Shown here one piece after another: positions 10,654 to 22,577 of a DNA stretch of 64,000 bases. Both the position numbers and the translations under genes were made by a program. Positions within the stretch are counted from its first letter, which is position 1, and every line of letters begins with the position of its first letter. The notes under the pieces are model-generated. The model saw only the letters and a program-made list of their open reading frames with translations. It did no database searches and was not told the origin of the DNA. This DNA comes from Cercospora beticola. Taxonomy: Eukaryota > Ascomycota > Dothideomycetes > Mycosphaerellales > Mycosphaerellaceae. The DNA lies in NCBI RefSeq assembly GCF_033473495.1, contig NC_088936.1:62001-126000 (forward strand), written 5' to 3'.

Positions 10654-11922
10654 TCAGCACTCGTCGCTCCCCCAACCCGCATCGCCCCTCCCGTTCGCCT
10701 GGTTCCACACACTAACGCCAGACTGCAGCAAACCCACCGCAGCGCCAATTCCACCACCTCGCAAATTTACGTTCGGAACTCGAATCTCCGAGCGTCTTCT
10801 CTCCGTATTGACAGCAATATCTGAAGGCACTTCACTCGCATCACCATGATACTTGTCCAATACCAGGCTCTGCACCAGATTCGCATGCCGCTTGATCCAA
10901 TCACTTTCACTAATGGTCGCGTATCGTTCAACACTGCCTTCCGGACCATTGTTGTACATTTTCCAGTACCAGTTGACGTTGTAGGTGGACCATCTTTTCG
11001 TCATGAAGTAAAGAATCGGCCAGGTGATCAGCCAGAGGAATGTGAGATAGAATATCCATCGGATCCAAGTAATGCGTGCGGTGTTAATCCAATGCGGTGA
11101 GTAAATGTCAACATTCTTGTCGACCATGGGGTATGTGATGTCTATACGGCCGCGGTAGTGTGTTGCTCGCACGAGTTTCTCGAGCGCGGGCGTGATCTGT
11201 TCGATGTCGAGACCGTGGACATGACGAGATATGCGAAAGATCTTGAGCCAGCTTTTGCTTGAGCAGAACTCTTCGCACCATGCTGTGAGAGTGGGCTTCT
11301 CTTCCTCGCCGACTTCGATATCTTGCTTGTATCCTTTTGCTCGCATTTTGCGAAAGCTGCCACGATATGCTTGGTCGCCATTCTCAACGGTGTAGGCTTG
11401 GCAAAAGTTGCCGTTACCTGGCTCAGGGAGGAAGGGCTGGAGACTGAAGACTATGTCGAAGTCGTAGACTCGCTCCTTCTCCTTCTTCTTATTGTTTGCA
11501 TGTGCTGTGTGCTGCCAATGAGAGCCTTGAATGCGGATCAAAGGACGAGGCGGGACGTTGCGAAGGTAGTTTGTGATGTAGTCTTGCAGGCTGGCGGGGT
11601 CCATGAGCGACTCTTCCATACGTATGCTCGTTTCGCAGCCGATCGAGACGGCGTGCGAGCTGGAGGCATTTTGACCAGGGCGATGTAGAGTTGGCTGAGA
11701 GATGCTGCGATATGCGTCGATGGGAGCGGATGGGCTGTTGGCTGGAGCGGCTACGCTGTCGTGGTATGACGGCAGTTCGGGCAGGTCATCGTTGTACTCG
11801 TAGTCGCTGCGTGTGGTGTGAAGAGACACGGCTTCGGGGTCATCGCGATAGCTGGAAGGCGGTTGTGCCTTGGATGTAGGAAGCGCCGCAGCTGCTCGCT
11901 TGTGATCAAGGTGAGTGGCCAT
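10654..11922 (-). CDS. Conserved fungal membrane-anchored protein of unknown function
   Basis: This single-exon gene gives 422 residues from the ATG at 11922, which has a good context (ACCATGG). The frame stays open upstream to an ATG at 12012, but the extra 30 residues look like translated leader. The first 130 residues are polar and disordered (Ser, Pro, short acidic stretches). A folded region follows, containing the block RPLIRIQGSHWQH and a pair of hydrophobic helices near the motif WIFYLTFLWLITWPILYF. The C-terminus is Gly-rich. Proteins of this pattern are widespread hypotheticals in Pezizomycotina. I do not know the function. The membrane segment suggests an endomembrane or plasma-membrane location. 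Confidence 0.75.
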   Translation of the reverse strand: MATHLDHKRAAAALPTSKAQPPSSYRDDPEAVSLHTTRSDYEYNDDLPELPSYHDSVAAPANSPSAPIDAYRSISQPTLHRPGQNASSSHAVSIGCETSIRMEESLMDPASLQDYITNYLRNVPPRPLIRIQGSHWQHTAHANNKKKEKERVYDFDIVFSLQPFLPEPGNGNFCQAYTVENGDQAYRGSFRKMRAKGYKQDIEVGEEEKPTLTAWCEEFCSSKSWLKIFRISRHVHGLDIEQITPALEKLVRATHYRGRIDITYPMVDKNVDIYSPHWINTARITWIRWIFYLTFLWLITWPILYFMTKRWSTYNVNWYWKMYNNGPEGSVERYATISESDWIKRHANLVQSLVLDKYHGDASEVPSDIAVNTERRRSEIRVPNVNLRGGGIGAAVGLLQSGVSVWNQANGRGDAGWGSDEC

Positions 11923-12877
11923 GGTCAATGAGTTTGTGCCGAAGGCAGGAAGACGAGAGCGAGGAGAATGCGAAGAGAAGATGAGAACAATGAAAGGGAG
12001 ACAGGATACCACCTCGGGCCCAGCGCCAGATGCTCAAGATAGCACAACGCGTGTCTGCAGCAGCGCGGCTGAAGTTTCAGCGCCGTGATCCTTTGACGGA
12101 AGCGAGGCAGGCGCCCATTGGCTTGCTGCCTGCGATACGAAGAACATGTCTGGATGCTATACCAGTCTGAGACGGACTGTGCTAGCAGGACAGCAGCAAG
12201 ATGAAGTTGTATGTTTGTTGGTCTGTAGACGAAAGAAGACGGACGTTGTCGTTGGCTGCTGCGTGGGGCTCATGCACGCGGGCTCAACTCCGCTGCTGTG
12301 AATACGAAGGCAGGTGCATGCCACGTCTCGCTTGGCCTCGACCTCGCGCCACTTGCAATTCCATCGTCAACATGGCGAGTGATGTCGCATGGCAGTCAAC
12401 AGATACACTTTTGGGCCGCGAAACAAGTTGAAGAACGACGACCGCGGCTTCATCATCTACCGAATGAACCTATTTGCAACCCCGTTCGCAGCGATATGAA
12501 CTCCTCTCCCCAGCCGAACCCCAACTCTCCAACACCATGTCCATCACTGGGCTTGTCTCATTCCCAGCCTTCACGATGGCCCGCCTCATGGGCAAACAGA
12601 TTTTTCCCTCGATAAAGCCCGGTATGCCTCTCTGCTGAAGCTCATCCCAAGCACCACGAACGACTGGTCGGCTTCTTCGGTCTTCACAAAAGCGGCTCTT
12701 CAGTGCACCGGCCGACTGATCCATGTTCCTGAGACAATGACACGCTCCTCTCGGCTTGATCCTGCTGGCAATATAGCGGCTCGGCCAACGCTCGGCGCCG
12801 TGTTCGACGGCCCTGCATCGACTCAGGCCTTAACTCTGATTGTATCAAGTTCTCACAGCAATGCAAGATGTACCCCT
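11923..12877. other. Intergenic region
   Basis: This region holds the leader of the minus-strand gene at 10654-11922 and the 3' side of the amidase gene. The open frames are short and overlap each other on both strands without protein-like composition. I see no RNA gene or repeat. Confidence 0.5.
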
Positions 12878-13846
12878 TCATCCATCCACGAACACATTCA
12901 GCGGTAGGCTAGCCACCACGGCGTAGTTGGGCATATCGACAACCTCCGCAAGCTTCATGTCCACGGCAACACTGCACAGCATGTATGCATCAAGCTTGGA
13001 CATATCCTTCTCGCCTTGGAGATATGCGAGCATTCCGCGGACTGCCTTTCTGGTCGCTTCGAGCAAGTCTGAGTCGATGCCCATGGTGTTGTACGTTCCG
13101 CAATCCGGGAGAACGTCTTCGGCAGCCTTGGGTGGACACGAGAAATGCGGAGACTGCACCCACGGCTGGTTCTTCTTCACCGTGAATCGCAACGTCACCT
13201 GCATTGGAGTCTCGATGGCAACGCCGCATACTTCGCCATCGCCTTGCGCCGCGTGACCATCCCCACAGCTGAACAGCGCACCCGGAGTTTGCACTGGAAG
13301 CAGAAGTTTCGCACCCTTGGTGATGTGCCGACAGTCCATGTTGCCGCCAGTGTCACGCGGCGGTATAGTGGAAAACTCGCCCTGTTCTCCAGGCGCGATG
13401 CCCATGGTGCCCATGAAAGGTTGTCGAGGAATCCGGATCTTGTCGTTGAACCAGGCCACGTTCTCGCCCGCCGGCAGCTGCCAGATCTTCAAGTGCGGCT
13501 CTGTGAATTCATCGGCCAAGAGACCAAAGTCGGGGATGACGGCCGTCCATCCCCAGTCGGCTGTCTGCAAATCTACCACCTCTACTTCCAGAGCATCGCC
13601 AGGTTCAGCTCCATGCACATACACTGGTCCGAATACCGGATCCGCCTTGGATGTGTCGAAGGATAGCAAGTCGTCGACCGAGGACCGCGAAGTGATTTGG
13701 CCATTTCCTCCATCGATACAGTCGAATGTTACAACATCTCCAGATATGACAGAGAGCCGGGGCGGTTCATCCTTGTTCCACTTGTGATGAGATTGCCCAC
13801 GATGAATGTGGTGGCACTGATGGGAGTCCTTCCTCATAGCAGTCAT
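12878..13846 (-). CDS. Acetamidase/formamidase family protein
   Basis: The protein belongs to the FmdA/AmdA family, which hydrolyses formamide or short amides to the acid and ammonia, usually in the cytosol for nitrogen supply. No intron is needed; the product is 322 residues from the ATG at 13846 (alternatives at 13837 and 13927). Family features are the N-terminal HHKWN block followed by SGDVVTFD, the block GGNMDCRHITKG, and FSCGDGHAAQGDGEV, which carries the conserved Asp/His residues of the fold. The length suits the family (about 300-410). The pairing of family and sequence is clear; the true substrate is not. The ATG at 13927 would add 27 residues without family similarity. Confidence 0.85.
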   Translation of the reverse strand: MTAMRKDSHQCHHIHRGQSHHKWNKDEPPRLSVISGDVVTFDCIDGGNGQITSRSSVDDLLSFDTSKADPVFGPVYVHGAEPGDALEVEVVDLQTADWGWTAVIPDFGLLADEFTEPHLKIWQLPAGENVAWFNDKIRIPRQPFMGTMGIAPGEQGEFSTIPPRDTGGNMDCRHITKGAKLLLPVQTPGALFSCGDGHAAQGDGEVCGVAIETPMQVTLRFTVKKNQPWVQSPHFSCPPKAAEDVLPDCGTYNTMGIDSDLLEATRKAVRGMLAYLQGEKDMSKLDAYMLCSVAVDMKLAEVVDMPNYAVVASLPLNVFVDG

Positions 13847-13927
13847 GTCTGAATGCCTGGCTTGTAACGACTGTGGAGAGAGATGACTAGCGACGACACA
13901 ACGACCAGCAGCGCGCACCTTTAACAC

Positions 13928-16343
13928 TCGTCATTCGGTAACGAGGCGCAACAAGCTTGCCGGAAGAGGGCGAATGCGGCTCATGCGTCACGACGGTGTG
14001 GCGACCGCATCGGGAAGGTAGCGTTTTCACAGCTTAAACGCTACTCCGCGACACAGACACGGCCCTATCATTCATCACACGCAGCAGATTGGAGGCACAG
14101 CTCACCGGTACCTTCCTTGTCTGACAGACCATTGAAACATCTAGAGTCGCAGGCCAGCAAGTCGGGCGCGGCGAAGTCGCATTGCAAAGGGAAATGGTCT
14201 AGGCCAAAAGTGGAAGGTGAGTCGAAGTATTGACTGCCGACTTCGGAAAGATCGACTTCGTGAGACAATTATATGGCGCCGCGTTGGTCTTGTTCAGCAC
14301 TTGGCCTTCTTGACTGTCGGGCAGGCCTCGCGATCCGATTGCTTCGACGTTGAAGTGAGCGCATTACCAAGTCGGTTCGCTCTGGCTTGTGCGGCTGGTG
14401 CAATGTCTTGTCGCGACTTCTCGTTATGAACGAGGTGCATGTACGAGATCCGTAACTTTTCGTCCGTGGCGCCGATCTACAGCAGCACGTGGCAGCCTCG
14501 TCAAAAGTATGATACCGGATTGATGGGAGTGGATTGGACGAAGTTTTGCCGCGCCCGCTTGTTAGCTTTGGTATACGGACCACACGCATCGACACGCCTG
14601 GGCACCAGCTCCTCAACATCCTATCCGCTCCTTCAGCAGGCGTCGCAACAAGGTCTCGATGCTGTAGCGGAACAGTGTATCCAAGCGAGAAGCAGCCACA
14701 ACCGTAATGGGCTTTCTTTTGCAACATGCCGTGCTCGTGCTGCGTAGCGACGAGAAGAATCCTCTGACACGACTCCGCCGCATCGGCTCGGATGCTATAG
14801 TAACTTACTTTGCGATTCTCGCCAAATCGCCTTGGCCCCGACCTCACTCTTCTCTGCGATTTGGGCGAGCAAGTCGGTTCGCATCGTCAAACCCCAAGTG
14901 CTACTCCTACTCTTCGATAATCGAGAGCACATCTGTGCGGTTCGCCTGCGCACGACCACTGCGTACGCTATCTAGTTCCGTGAGGGAGCAAGCTGTTACA
15001 CGAAGGCGTGCTGCCGCCCATGAGCACATATCGCCCGATACCACGACACAAAGCGAATTCGGGTGCCACAACACAATCGTGACATTAGCCAGCTCCTCAT
15101 GACCGCGCGGCATGCACGGGTGTATGCATCCTGGAGCTCTTCGGCCATGGGCGAAGCTAAGTGCAGATCTGAAACGACAAGCTCACTTCTTGCATCTGCA
15201 CCTGTGCCGTGGCCGATACCTCACTCAACCCGGCAGCTCTTTTGAGGTACATTCGCAGAGAAGCCACGCGTAGCTCGGAACAATGTGGTCGGGGTATGAC
15301 GACGCATCTCTGCATTCGCAATTGGCACCTTCCACTTGTGAAAGAACATCATCCGTACCACCTTTGCCGATGAGCAGATCATTTCTGAAGTTCGCGGACC
15401 TAGGGTCCGTTGGCTGTGTATTTGCCTCCGACTTCGCTGGCTATGCTGCCCGATCTCGATCAAAATTTCGACTTTGAAGCTGATGCCGATAGAGCGAGCC
15501 GAACATATTTTCGGCCCGTCCAATTATGGCGACATGTCGTTAATCTCTTCACTGAAGGGTGAGCGAAGAGAGATACGCGGGCCTCGCGCAACATTTTCTT
15601 CTGGCACTGCTGCGCTGATGAACGAGAACGAGATTGCGATTTGCAGTGCTGCCAGGGTAACGACATTTTCGATCTCGCTGTTGCTAATACATTGCATGGC
15701 ATGTTCACTTTTCACTTTTGACACTGCGCTCGACCTGCACATCTTTGCTTCACTGATAAAAGTTGCTTCACTGATAAAAGTAGCTCCCCAGCTCAGTTCA
15801 GTCCTGACGTTTTCTATAACCAGAGCAGTGGTGGACTTTCCCGCCAAATCGACGACGTTCGTTGTGCGTGGACTCACGTGCTCATCGGAATCGATATGGG
15901 GAATTCAGTCACTACTCAACCTGTTCATCACCCACCAGGCCAATCGCTTGAAGCGAATTACCTTCTCTGATTACTGATTGGTGTTAGGACTAGTCTCAGA
16001 ATACCAGGTCGTGTCGTGCCTATGGCGCTCTTTGGCGATATATTGGTTCCGATGGTGACAGTTGATGGACACAGTAGCCTGGCGAGAATGAAAATTTTCA
16101 ATTGACTACGATGTTCACGTTTGGTTTTGTCTCAGCAGAGATGATCTCGTGGAGGGGATGACTGATTACAAGAGGAGAACAACCTGGAGAAAGATATCGT
16201 AACATTGTACATTTGCAATCTATACGCATGCCAATCGTCCCTGCTTCATTCACATTTCATGAAATCGTTATAATCATCAATCCCATTTTTATGCTTCTGC
16301 GCCACCCATTACCTCGCTTCGAAGTTCTTCGCCCCAAGATCGT
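13928..16343. other. Long intergenic region (2.4 kb)
   Basis: Composition is ordinary, without RIP bias. Several frames of 100-190 codons exist on both strands (for example 14269-14847 minus and 15524-15877 minus), but none shows domains, signal peptides or splice-linked continuation. An 18-bp tandem duplication lies at 15745-15780. I find no supported gene. Confidence 0.5.
15745..15780. repeat. 18-bp perfect tandem duplication
   Basis: The unit ttgcttcactgataaaag occurs twice head to tail (15745-15762 and 15763-15780). It looks like a simple local duplication; nothing links it to a function. Confidence 0.8.
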
Positions 16344-17124
16344 CTACGCACGCGATCGTTCCTTTTCCATAGAGTCTACACTATCCCTCTGCTTCGTCAT
16401 AGAATCTTTCCCATCTCCGACACTATACGTTTCAGAAACATTCCGCGAGTGCGGACCGCGTGTCGGCGTAGCACCAGCAGGTCCAGTATTGGCGAAGCCA
16501 AAAATCTCCGAAACACATTTCATGTGCTCTTCAGTCACTCTTTGTTCGGATTGTTGTCTCTTTCTCCTCCTGCGATCGAGGTAAAGGATCAGGATGAAAA
16601 GAGCTGCGAGAGCGAGGATCGCGCCAATGACTCCACCGGCTATGGCAGGGACGGAAGGGCCAGTAGATTTGTGATCAGATCGAGGTAAATTCGTGTTCCT
16701 GTTCGAGTTCGAGGGAAGAGGAAGTGGTCGAAGTTTGCCTTCTATGTTTTGATGTTGGTTTTCGTCGGGAGATGGGAATTTGACTTCATAGCCGCAGCGC
16801 GAAGCTAAATATTGAATAGGTTCGCGGAAAGTGTCGGATATCTTGGCAGGTATGGCGCAGGATAGACAGGCGTTGAATGTGTTGATCCATGCCACGTCGG
16901 AGCAGAAATTTGTGTTTTGGTTTGGAGTTGTTGCACTGCCTGATTGATTGGGTCAGCGTTGTGTTGTGGACTTGAAGGAAGTGGGTGAGGGACGAACGGC
17001 AGTTTGTAAGGCAATCTGCTTGGCGCGGGATATGGTCCGGATCCATTGCTATGGCTGACGCTGTAGCAAGGAAGAGGGGCAGTGCGAGGGCTCGCAATGC
17101 GGTTATGGTTGGGCTCCACGGCAT
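16344..17124 (-). CDS. Secreted/surface single-pass membrane protein, cysteine-containing
   Basis: Two exons, 17124-16998 and 16939-16344, are joined by a 58-nt intron (GTTCGT...TCAG with a CTGAC branch site), giving 240 residues. The N-terminus is a signal peptide (hydrophobic core LALPLFLATASA). The outer part has paired cysteines (DCLTNC, then NFCSDVAW and NACLSCA). A Pro/Asn/Ser-rich linker leads to one transmembrane helix (AIAGGVIGAILALAALFILI) followed by RRRRKR, which sets the C-terminus in the cytosol. The tail of about 70 residues is Ser-rich. This layout is that of fungal wall-sensor-like or CFEM-like surface proteins, but I recognise no named domain. Confidence 0.7.
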
Positions 17125-18626
17125 CGGAAATGGCAGTGAGGAGTCTATTGAGGGTCTTGTTGGGATGACAGTGTATCAGCCTCTGGTGGTCTCAACGGGC
17201 TAGAGAGTGTATAGCTCCCGATGATCCTTGTGCGGTGAAGTGGTATTGAGAGAATGAGCTGCGTAGCTTAGCACTTGTAATATAGAGTGATCTTGGATGG
17301 CTGGTCGATTTTGTTTCGAAGCAATACTGGGCATGAGAGGAATCGTGACGGCGTCGTTTCTGGCGTTTGGCTGTTTAATGGCGGGTTATCGTCAACGTTC
17401 AGCAGTGGCTGGACATGGTTGTTCGGGTCCTGGAGCTGAGTATATATCGAGGCACTCTCTCCGATAATCGAAGCGGAACTTGCATATGATTAGACAGCGG
17501 TCAGTGTTGCAAACTTTCGATTGTTGCATCGAAGGTAGCGCTGGGCAATCGTGCAATTGAATGGTGGTCACCCATTACTTGAACGTTTGTAACGGTGGAG
17601 CAGAGGGCAACAAGGCCATGATTTACGTTTTACAGCTTCGTCCAGTATGGCGAGGCCGGAGAATTCTAAGCGAGCTGCTGTGACAGCCCCAATCTTCCGC
17701 AGCTCGTTTGGACCAAGACATAAGCTTGGCACATAGCGCAAGTCGAGCAGACACTGATGATGGTGAATTTGCACATGGAGCGCAGCGGCAATTGGCCAGC
17801 TCGCCCGGCGTCAGGAACAGGTTTGGAGGCATTCTGTAGAGAGCACGCCGAGCGATGGCACATGTGAAAATGTGCTCTGACATGCACCGAGGAGCTTTCT
17901 GGTTTTTACTAGCGCGTGTTGTTCGGCGAATGCGATGTGTCTGCTAGAAGCCGGAGGGGCTCTAGATGTGGGAGTTCGACTTTAATTCACTCGTGGGTCA
18001 TCTGATCGTGGTGATGATATGAACGACAGACGATAGTTCTTGCCAGCTCAAACGTGGACAGTGGCCGAGTGGAAGAGAGGAGATGAGTGCACGAGGGTGA
18101 ACTGTGATTGACAGATGACAGGCAAGAGCGAAGTGGAGTGGGAAGTTGCCCTACAGTATAGGCAGGCCGTGAAGAAGGTTTGTGGAGTAGTTAGGCAGGG
18201 AGCCGGGGTGCTGCGATTCTGCTTTACTCCTCATCTGCCTTGTGGCCGGTGCGTTGCGGTGGTGAGCAGAGCGAGCAGTCACACTCCGCGCTCCTTCCAC
18301 ATCCCCCGTCGCAAGCTGCCCAGAGCATGGGCAGGTGGTGGTGTAATTGAGTCCGCGAGAAGAGGAGTCCACGCCAGAAAACCAGACGCTCACATGCGCG
18401 AGGAGAAGTTGCGGGCGCGACAGCACAGCACACACGGCCTTCCCTCGCACCCATCTGCGCCGCGCGACCAGAGCTCCACAAGGGCCCCCATCGCCAAGCT
18501 GGTACGACGAGACGAGACGAAGCTGGACGACGAGCACGCGCGACGCTCTCGCTGCGATTCCGAGCGAACAACTCGCAGCCCACAGTCTGGTATAGCTGCC
18601 AGATGCATCCATCGCCGTGATCCGAC
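17125..18626. other. Intergenic region and long leader of the Zn2Cys6 gene
   Basis: The right half (about 18100-18626) is GC-rich and probably contains the promoter and 5' leader of the regulator gene. An upstream frame of 171 codons (18115-18630) overlaps the regulator's ATG in an ATGA arrangement; its composition is not protein-like. No other feature was seen. Confidence 0.5.
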
Positions 18627-20406
18627 ATGACGGAACCGCAAAAGACCGAGGCCACGCCAGCGGCCACAGCTCCCGCAGCAGCAGGCACCAAAAACGACTC
18701 ACCCACCACTGCGACCTCTCACGCGACCACGAGCAAAGACAAAGATGGCCCCAAGTCGCCCAAGCGCAAGGCCTCCGAGGCTACCGGCAACAACAACAAC
18801 ACAACCAACAATAACGCCGCCGAGAACAATGGCGAGGGCAAGAAGAAGAGGCGCAAGGTCAACCACGCCTGCGTGTACTGTCGGCGCTCGCATATGACCT
18901 GCGATTTGGAGCGGCCATGTGCTCGTTGTGTCAAGCGTGACATTGGCCATCTGTGCCACGATGAGCCTCGCGAGCCCGCCAAGAGGAGCAAGAGCGACAT
19001 AGGCGTGGCAGATATCGCTCCTGCTCCGGGAGACGGCATGCAGCTGGCGAACGGGCACATGGCACATCCTCTGGGGAATGGCATGTCACACGTGAATGGC
19101 GGCTCGCAACCACAGCTCGCGCAGCCCACGCCTGTCTCGCCGCGGACACTGCAAACGCCCGTACCACAGCGAGGGAGCAATGCTGGCCTCTTCCAGAACG
19201 TGGACTGGAACAACAATCCTCTGCACAGTCAGTTCCAGGACATGCACCATCTGCATCCAAATTACATGTTCAACACATCGGAAGTGACCAATGAGTACAA
19301 TTTGCTCAATGACTTCCTTTCCTCTTCTATCATGGAAGACGGCGCCATGTATAACGACTCGGATGCTCAGGCACTCTTCAATGACCCGCTACTGGCCACA
19401 TCCTCCATGACTGCCCATCTCACGAATCCGAACCTCAGCACACAAATCGGTCAGCAGCCAACTTCATCAAATGCGGGCCAGCAACAACAACATCAGCCAC
19501 AGCCGCAGCAACGACCGACCTCGCAGCAGATGCAGCCTCCCACACAACCGCATCTACAAGCGGGTCAAGAGATATCACGGCCTGGCTCGACCTTCCCGAT
19601 TGACTCTCGAGCGCGAGATAAATTCTACATGACTGCTGCTGATCCCGCGGGTCTGTCGTCTGCGGAAGACCGCTTGCACAAACTCTTGAAAGCCAAGTAT
19701 GATGCTGGAATGCTCAAGCCGTTCAACTATGTCCGTGGCTACGCTCGCCTCAATCAGTACATGTCGAAGAACCTCACACGAGAATCACAATTACGAATAC
19801 TGAAGCAGCTGGATCGCTTCCGACCTAAGTTTCGTGAGGCAATGCAGTCTCTCACCGACATGCAGTTGGTGCTGGTCGAAATGTGGTTCGAACGAAGCTT
19901 GATGGAGTACGATCGTGTCTTTGCCTCCATGGCCATTCCCGCCTGCTGCTGGAGACGAACAGGAGAAATCTTTCGTGGCAACGCGGAAATGGCGGAGCTT
20001 GTGCGTGTGCCTGTCTCGAATCTGCGAGACGGCAAGATGGCGATTCACGAGATTGTCAAAGAGGACAGTCTCGTCTCATATTGGGAGAAGTTCGGTGCCA
20101 TTGCATTCGATCAATCTCAAAAAGCCATCCTGACCAGCTGCACTCTCATGAGACCCGCACGAAGAAGAGAGGAAGCGGACGAAGGGACGAGCACTGCGGG
20201 CAAGGATGGCAAGACCACGGAGAAGGTGAAGATGGAGGCTGTACGATGTTGCTTTTCCTTTACCATTCGGAGAGATACCCATAACATGTGAGTGGCAATT
20301 CCTGTTGCCCTCTAGAGCGCAGGCTGACTTTTGTTGCAGACCCTCACTCATCGTAGGGAATTTCCTTCCCATCACCGAGCGACGACAGCCAAATGCGCAG
20401 CAATAG
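18627..20406 (+). CDS. acuM: Zn2Cys6 regulator of gluconeogenesis, AcuM/Rds2 type
   Basis: This is a nuclear transcription activator of gluconeogenic and respiratory-carbon genes in its family. Exons 18627-20287 and 20340-20406 flank a 52-nt intron, giving 575 residues. A polar N-terminus with an Asn run leads to a basic patch KKKRRKVN and the zinc cluster CVYCRRSHMTC...CARC at about residues 81-108, followed by GHLCHDEPRE, typical of this family. The middle is Gln/Pro-rich. The C-terminal third (from about residue 325) holds the PAS-like fold, and the last exon supplies its conserved end, GNFLPITERR. AcuK/Ert1 is the related alternative; its cluster differs (CFACQRAHLTC), so AcuM/Rds2 fits better. 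Confidence 0.85.
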
Positions 20407-21022
20407 GAATGCTCGCACCAGGCGGCTGATCATCGCTATGTATTTACACCCGACAAAGCTGATGACCTCTGGGCTGAGCCTTGATTCGACAACGACTTCA
20501 ATGAGCTATTCCAGTCTCGCGGCACAGCAAACAACCACGATATATGTGTTTGTGTCACGTTCTGTTTTTCTTTTCTGTACTGCGCATATTTGTAGATACC
20601 ATTCTGCATCAAAAGTAAGAGAGCACTGCATGCGGAAGGACGAGAGTGGGTTTGATATACCAGGCATATGAGCGCGAGCTCTCTCACCTACGAGACGACA
20701 TTGATCAAGCTGACTCACTTGTTCATTAGTAGCATTTCATTGCGAAGAGGCTGCAGCGTTCGGATCCAGTATACGACCAAAAAGTGAAGCCTTGCAACAG
20801 TACGGTGGATAGCAAGGTCTCGAGCACGTGAGTTTGCTGTTCACTTTCCTGAGGGCTGGCGGCTTTACAAGAGCTAAGGCCACAAGTCCAAGAGTCTGCC
20901 AATATTTGCAGCACAGGCGTGCATCACATGACTGTCCCTCTTCGTCCAGCTGTTGCCTGGGTCCTGTTCAGCTACCTTTCTACTCTCGTAGTTCCCGATG
21001 CACTTCGACAAAGCTGTCCACC
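20407..21022. other. Intergenic region
   Basis: This holds the 3' side of the regulator gene and the promoter of the next plus-strand gene. I see no gene, repeat or RNA structure in it. Confidence 0.5.
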
Positions 21023-22234
21023 ATGGCTGCGAGGAATCGCCTCCTGGAATACGTCCTGTTGATTGTCGTCTCGCTAGCCTTTGTTTCTGCGACTGTTGGA
21101 TATCCTGACTGCCGCAATCCGCGGTGCTTGCCTATCGCAGTTCATGATGCACCGGGCGTGGGCTTTGACCTTACGGCAGGCTATGGGTAAGTCTCAAAAC
21201 CACAGTCCTGGAGGCGAAGCTTATATCCCCCGAGTGTATCAAGCGTGAACTTCTACAATGGCCCTACCAAGGATCTTGTCAAGGTTGAAGCCGCGCAAGA
21301 GTACAAAGATTTAATCGTGCGATTGTCTGCAAGCCCTTCGTCTCGACCAAGCTACATCGACTCGCTCAAACGATGGTGGAACAAGCAGCGCGGTCGCCCG
21401 AGCACTACAGACGTTGGCATCATAAGCGATCTGATCCTCCAACTAAAGAACGCTACAGAAGTCGAGCTTGGCATCAACCTTGACAAGATTGTTCTTTCTC
21501 ACCTCCGATTCCCCGCCTTGAGAGCAGAGGACATCGGTGATGCGGTTGAGTACGCCGGCCTACAATCCTGGCTCCACACGAGCGATAACGGCGAATGGGA
21601 CCCAAATCAATTAAGTCCGAACAGAGCTGCCCTGGCTGCGCACGGAGTGAACCTCTGCCAGGAATACGGCTCCTGGCAAGTCTGCATTGAGCCGATCTCG
21701 GCGAATGTATCAGATGTCACAGTCTATTATGCCTCGCTCACGAGAAGCGCGCTTTATACGAGTCTTGACACTTATTTGCAACCTTTTGAAGTACATCGAG
21801 AACGCGAACCTTACAGCTTCTTCGACAGCAAACTTGGTCTAGACAACATGCCGCAATTTCCTTCCGAAGATGCATACTGGGACTCTATGCGGGATAAACT
21901 CGTGCCACCAAGGAACAGTGTCTACGGTAGACCTATCACCCATGTTATCGTTGGAGGTGAGGCTGCGATGATGCCTGGATTTCGAAATGCGCTGCGAGAG
22001 GCGCTAGTGAATGCTTCGGTATCTCAGAGTGCGGTTGATGCGATCATCAACACTGATGAGTCCTGCCCATTCCCGTTGCATGCTGCCGCCAGAGGCGCGG
22101 CTTTGCTTGCTAGATGGCGACAAGAAGCACGGCTTCACTGTTTTGAGATGCTAGGGGACTGCAATGAACAGCGAGCACGTGAAAGAGACGGAAGATCAGC
22201 AGCTAGGACTTCTAGGCAGAAACCCGATTGGTAG
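21023..22234 (+). CDS. Secreted protein with actin/Hsp70-like C-terminal motifs, unknown function
   Basis: Exons 21023-21186 and 21244-22234 (57-nt intron, GTAAGT...CAAG) give 384 residues. A hydrophobic N-terminus (YVLLIVVSLAFVSATVG) is a signal peptide or anchor. Soon after comes GVGFDLTAGYGVNFYNG, which resembles the first phosphate loop of actin/Hsp70-fold ATPases, though degenerate. Near the C-terminus, HVIVGGEAAMMPGFRNALRE resembles the adenosine-binding GG motif of Hsp70, followed by AAARGAALLARWRQE. The protein is shorter than Hsp70 and has no EEVD or HDEL tail. It is probably a divergent, lineage-specific member of that fold. A scrap of its 3' end recurs at 23783-23830. Confidence 0.65.
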
Positions 22235-22550
22235 CGACAGGCTTCTCTACGATGAACATTATAAGAGGCTACCTGGGACGGCTGCGGCGATGTGACGTTA
22301 ACATATCATGACGTACAGGCAGAAACTGACGTAGTTGACAACCACAATGCCTTGTTCCACAAAGCCAAACACGACCACGCTCTTGCTAGTGCACTAGGAG
22401 GTTGGGCAGTCTTTGGAAGACTTAGAATCGAACGAAGCGCAAATACACTGCGGGAAAGCTCTTGAAAAAAATTAAGAAATCAGAAAAATTGTTGTTGGAC
22501 ATAAATGCCGCGTGCGAAGTTTTTTTCTTTTAAAATCGCAGATCGACTCC

Positions 22551-22566
22551 GGGGGGGGTTTTTTTT
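22551..22566. repeat. G8-T8 homopolymer pair
   Basis: Eight G are followed by eight T, 11 bp beyond the stop codon of the small secreted protein gene. The duplicate copy has no such run. It may be a real microsatellite or a sequencing error. Confidence 0.7.
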
Positions 22567-22577
22567 CAACGCTCTAC

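Noticed and set aside
14269..14847. 192-codon minus-strand frame in the 2.4 kb gap
   Set aside because: Composition is basic and irregular, with no domain, no splice continuation and competing frames on the other strand.
15524..15877. 117-codon minus-strand frame carrying the 18-bp duplication
   Set aside because: No recognisable features; the duplication only repeats FISEAT-type residues, and the opposite strand is equally open.
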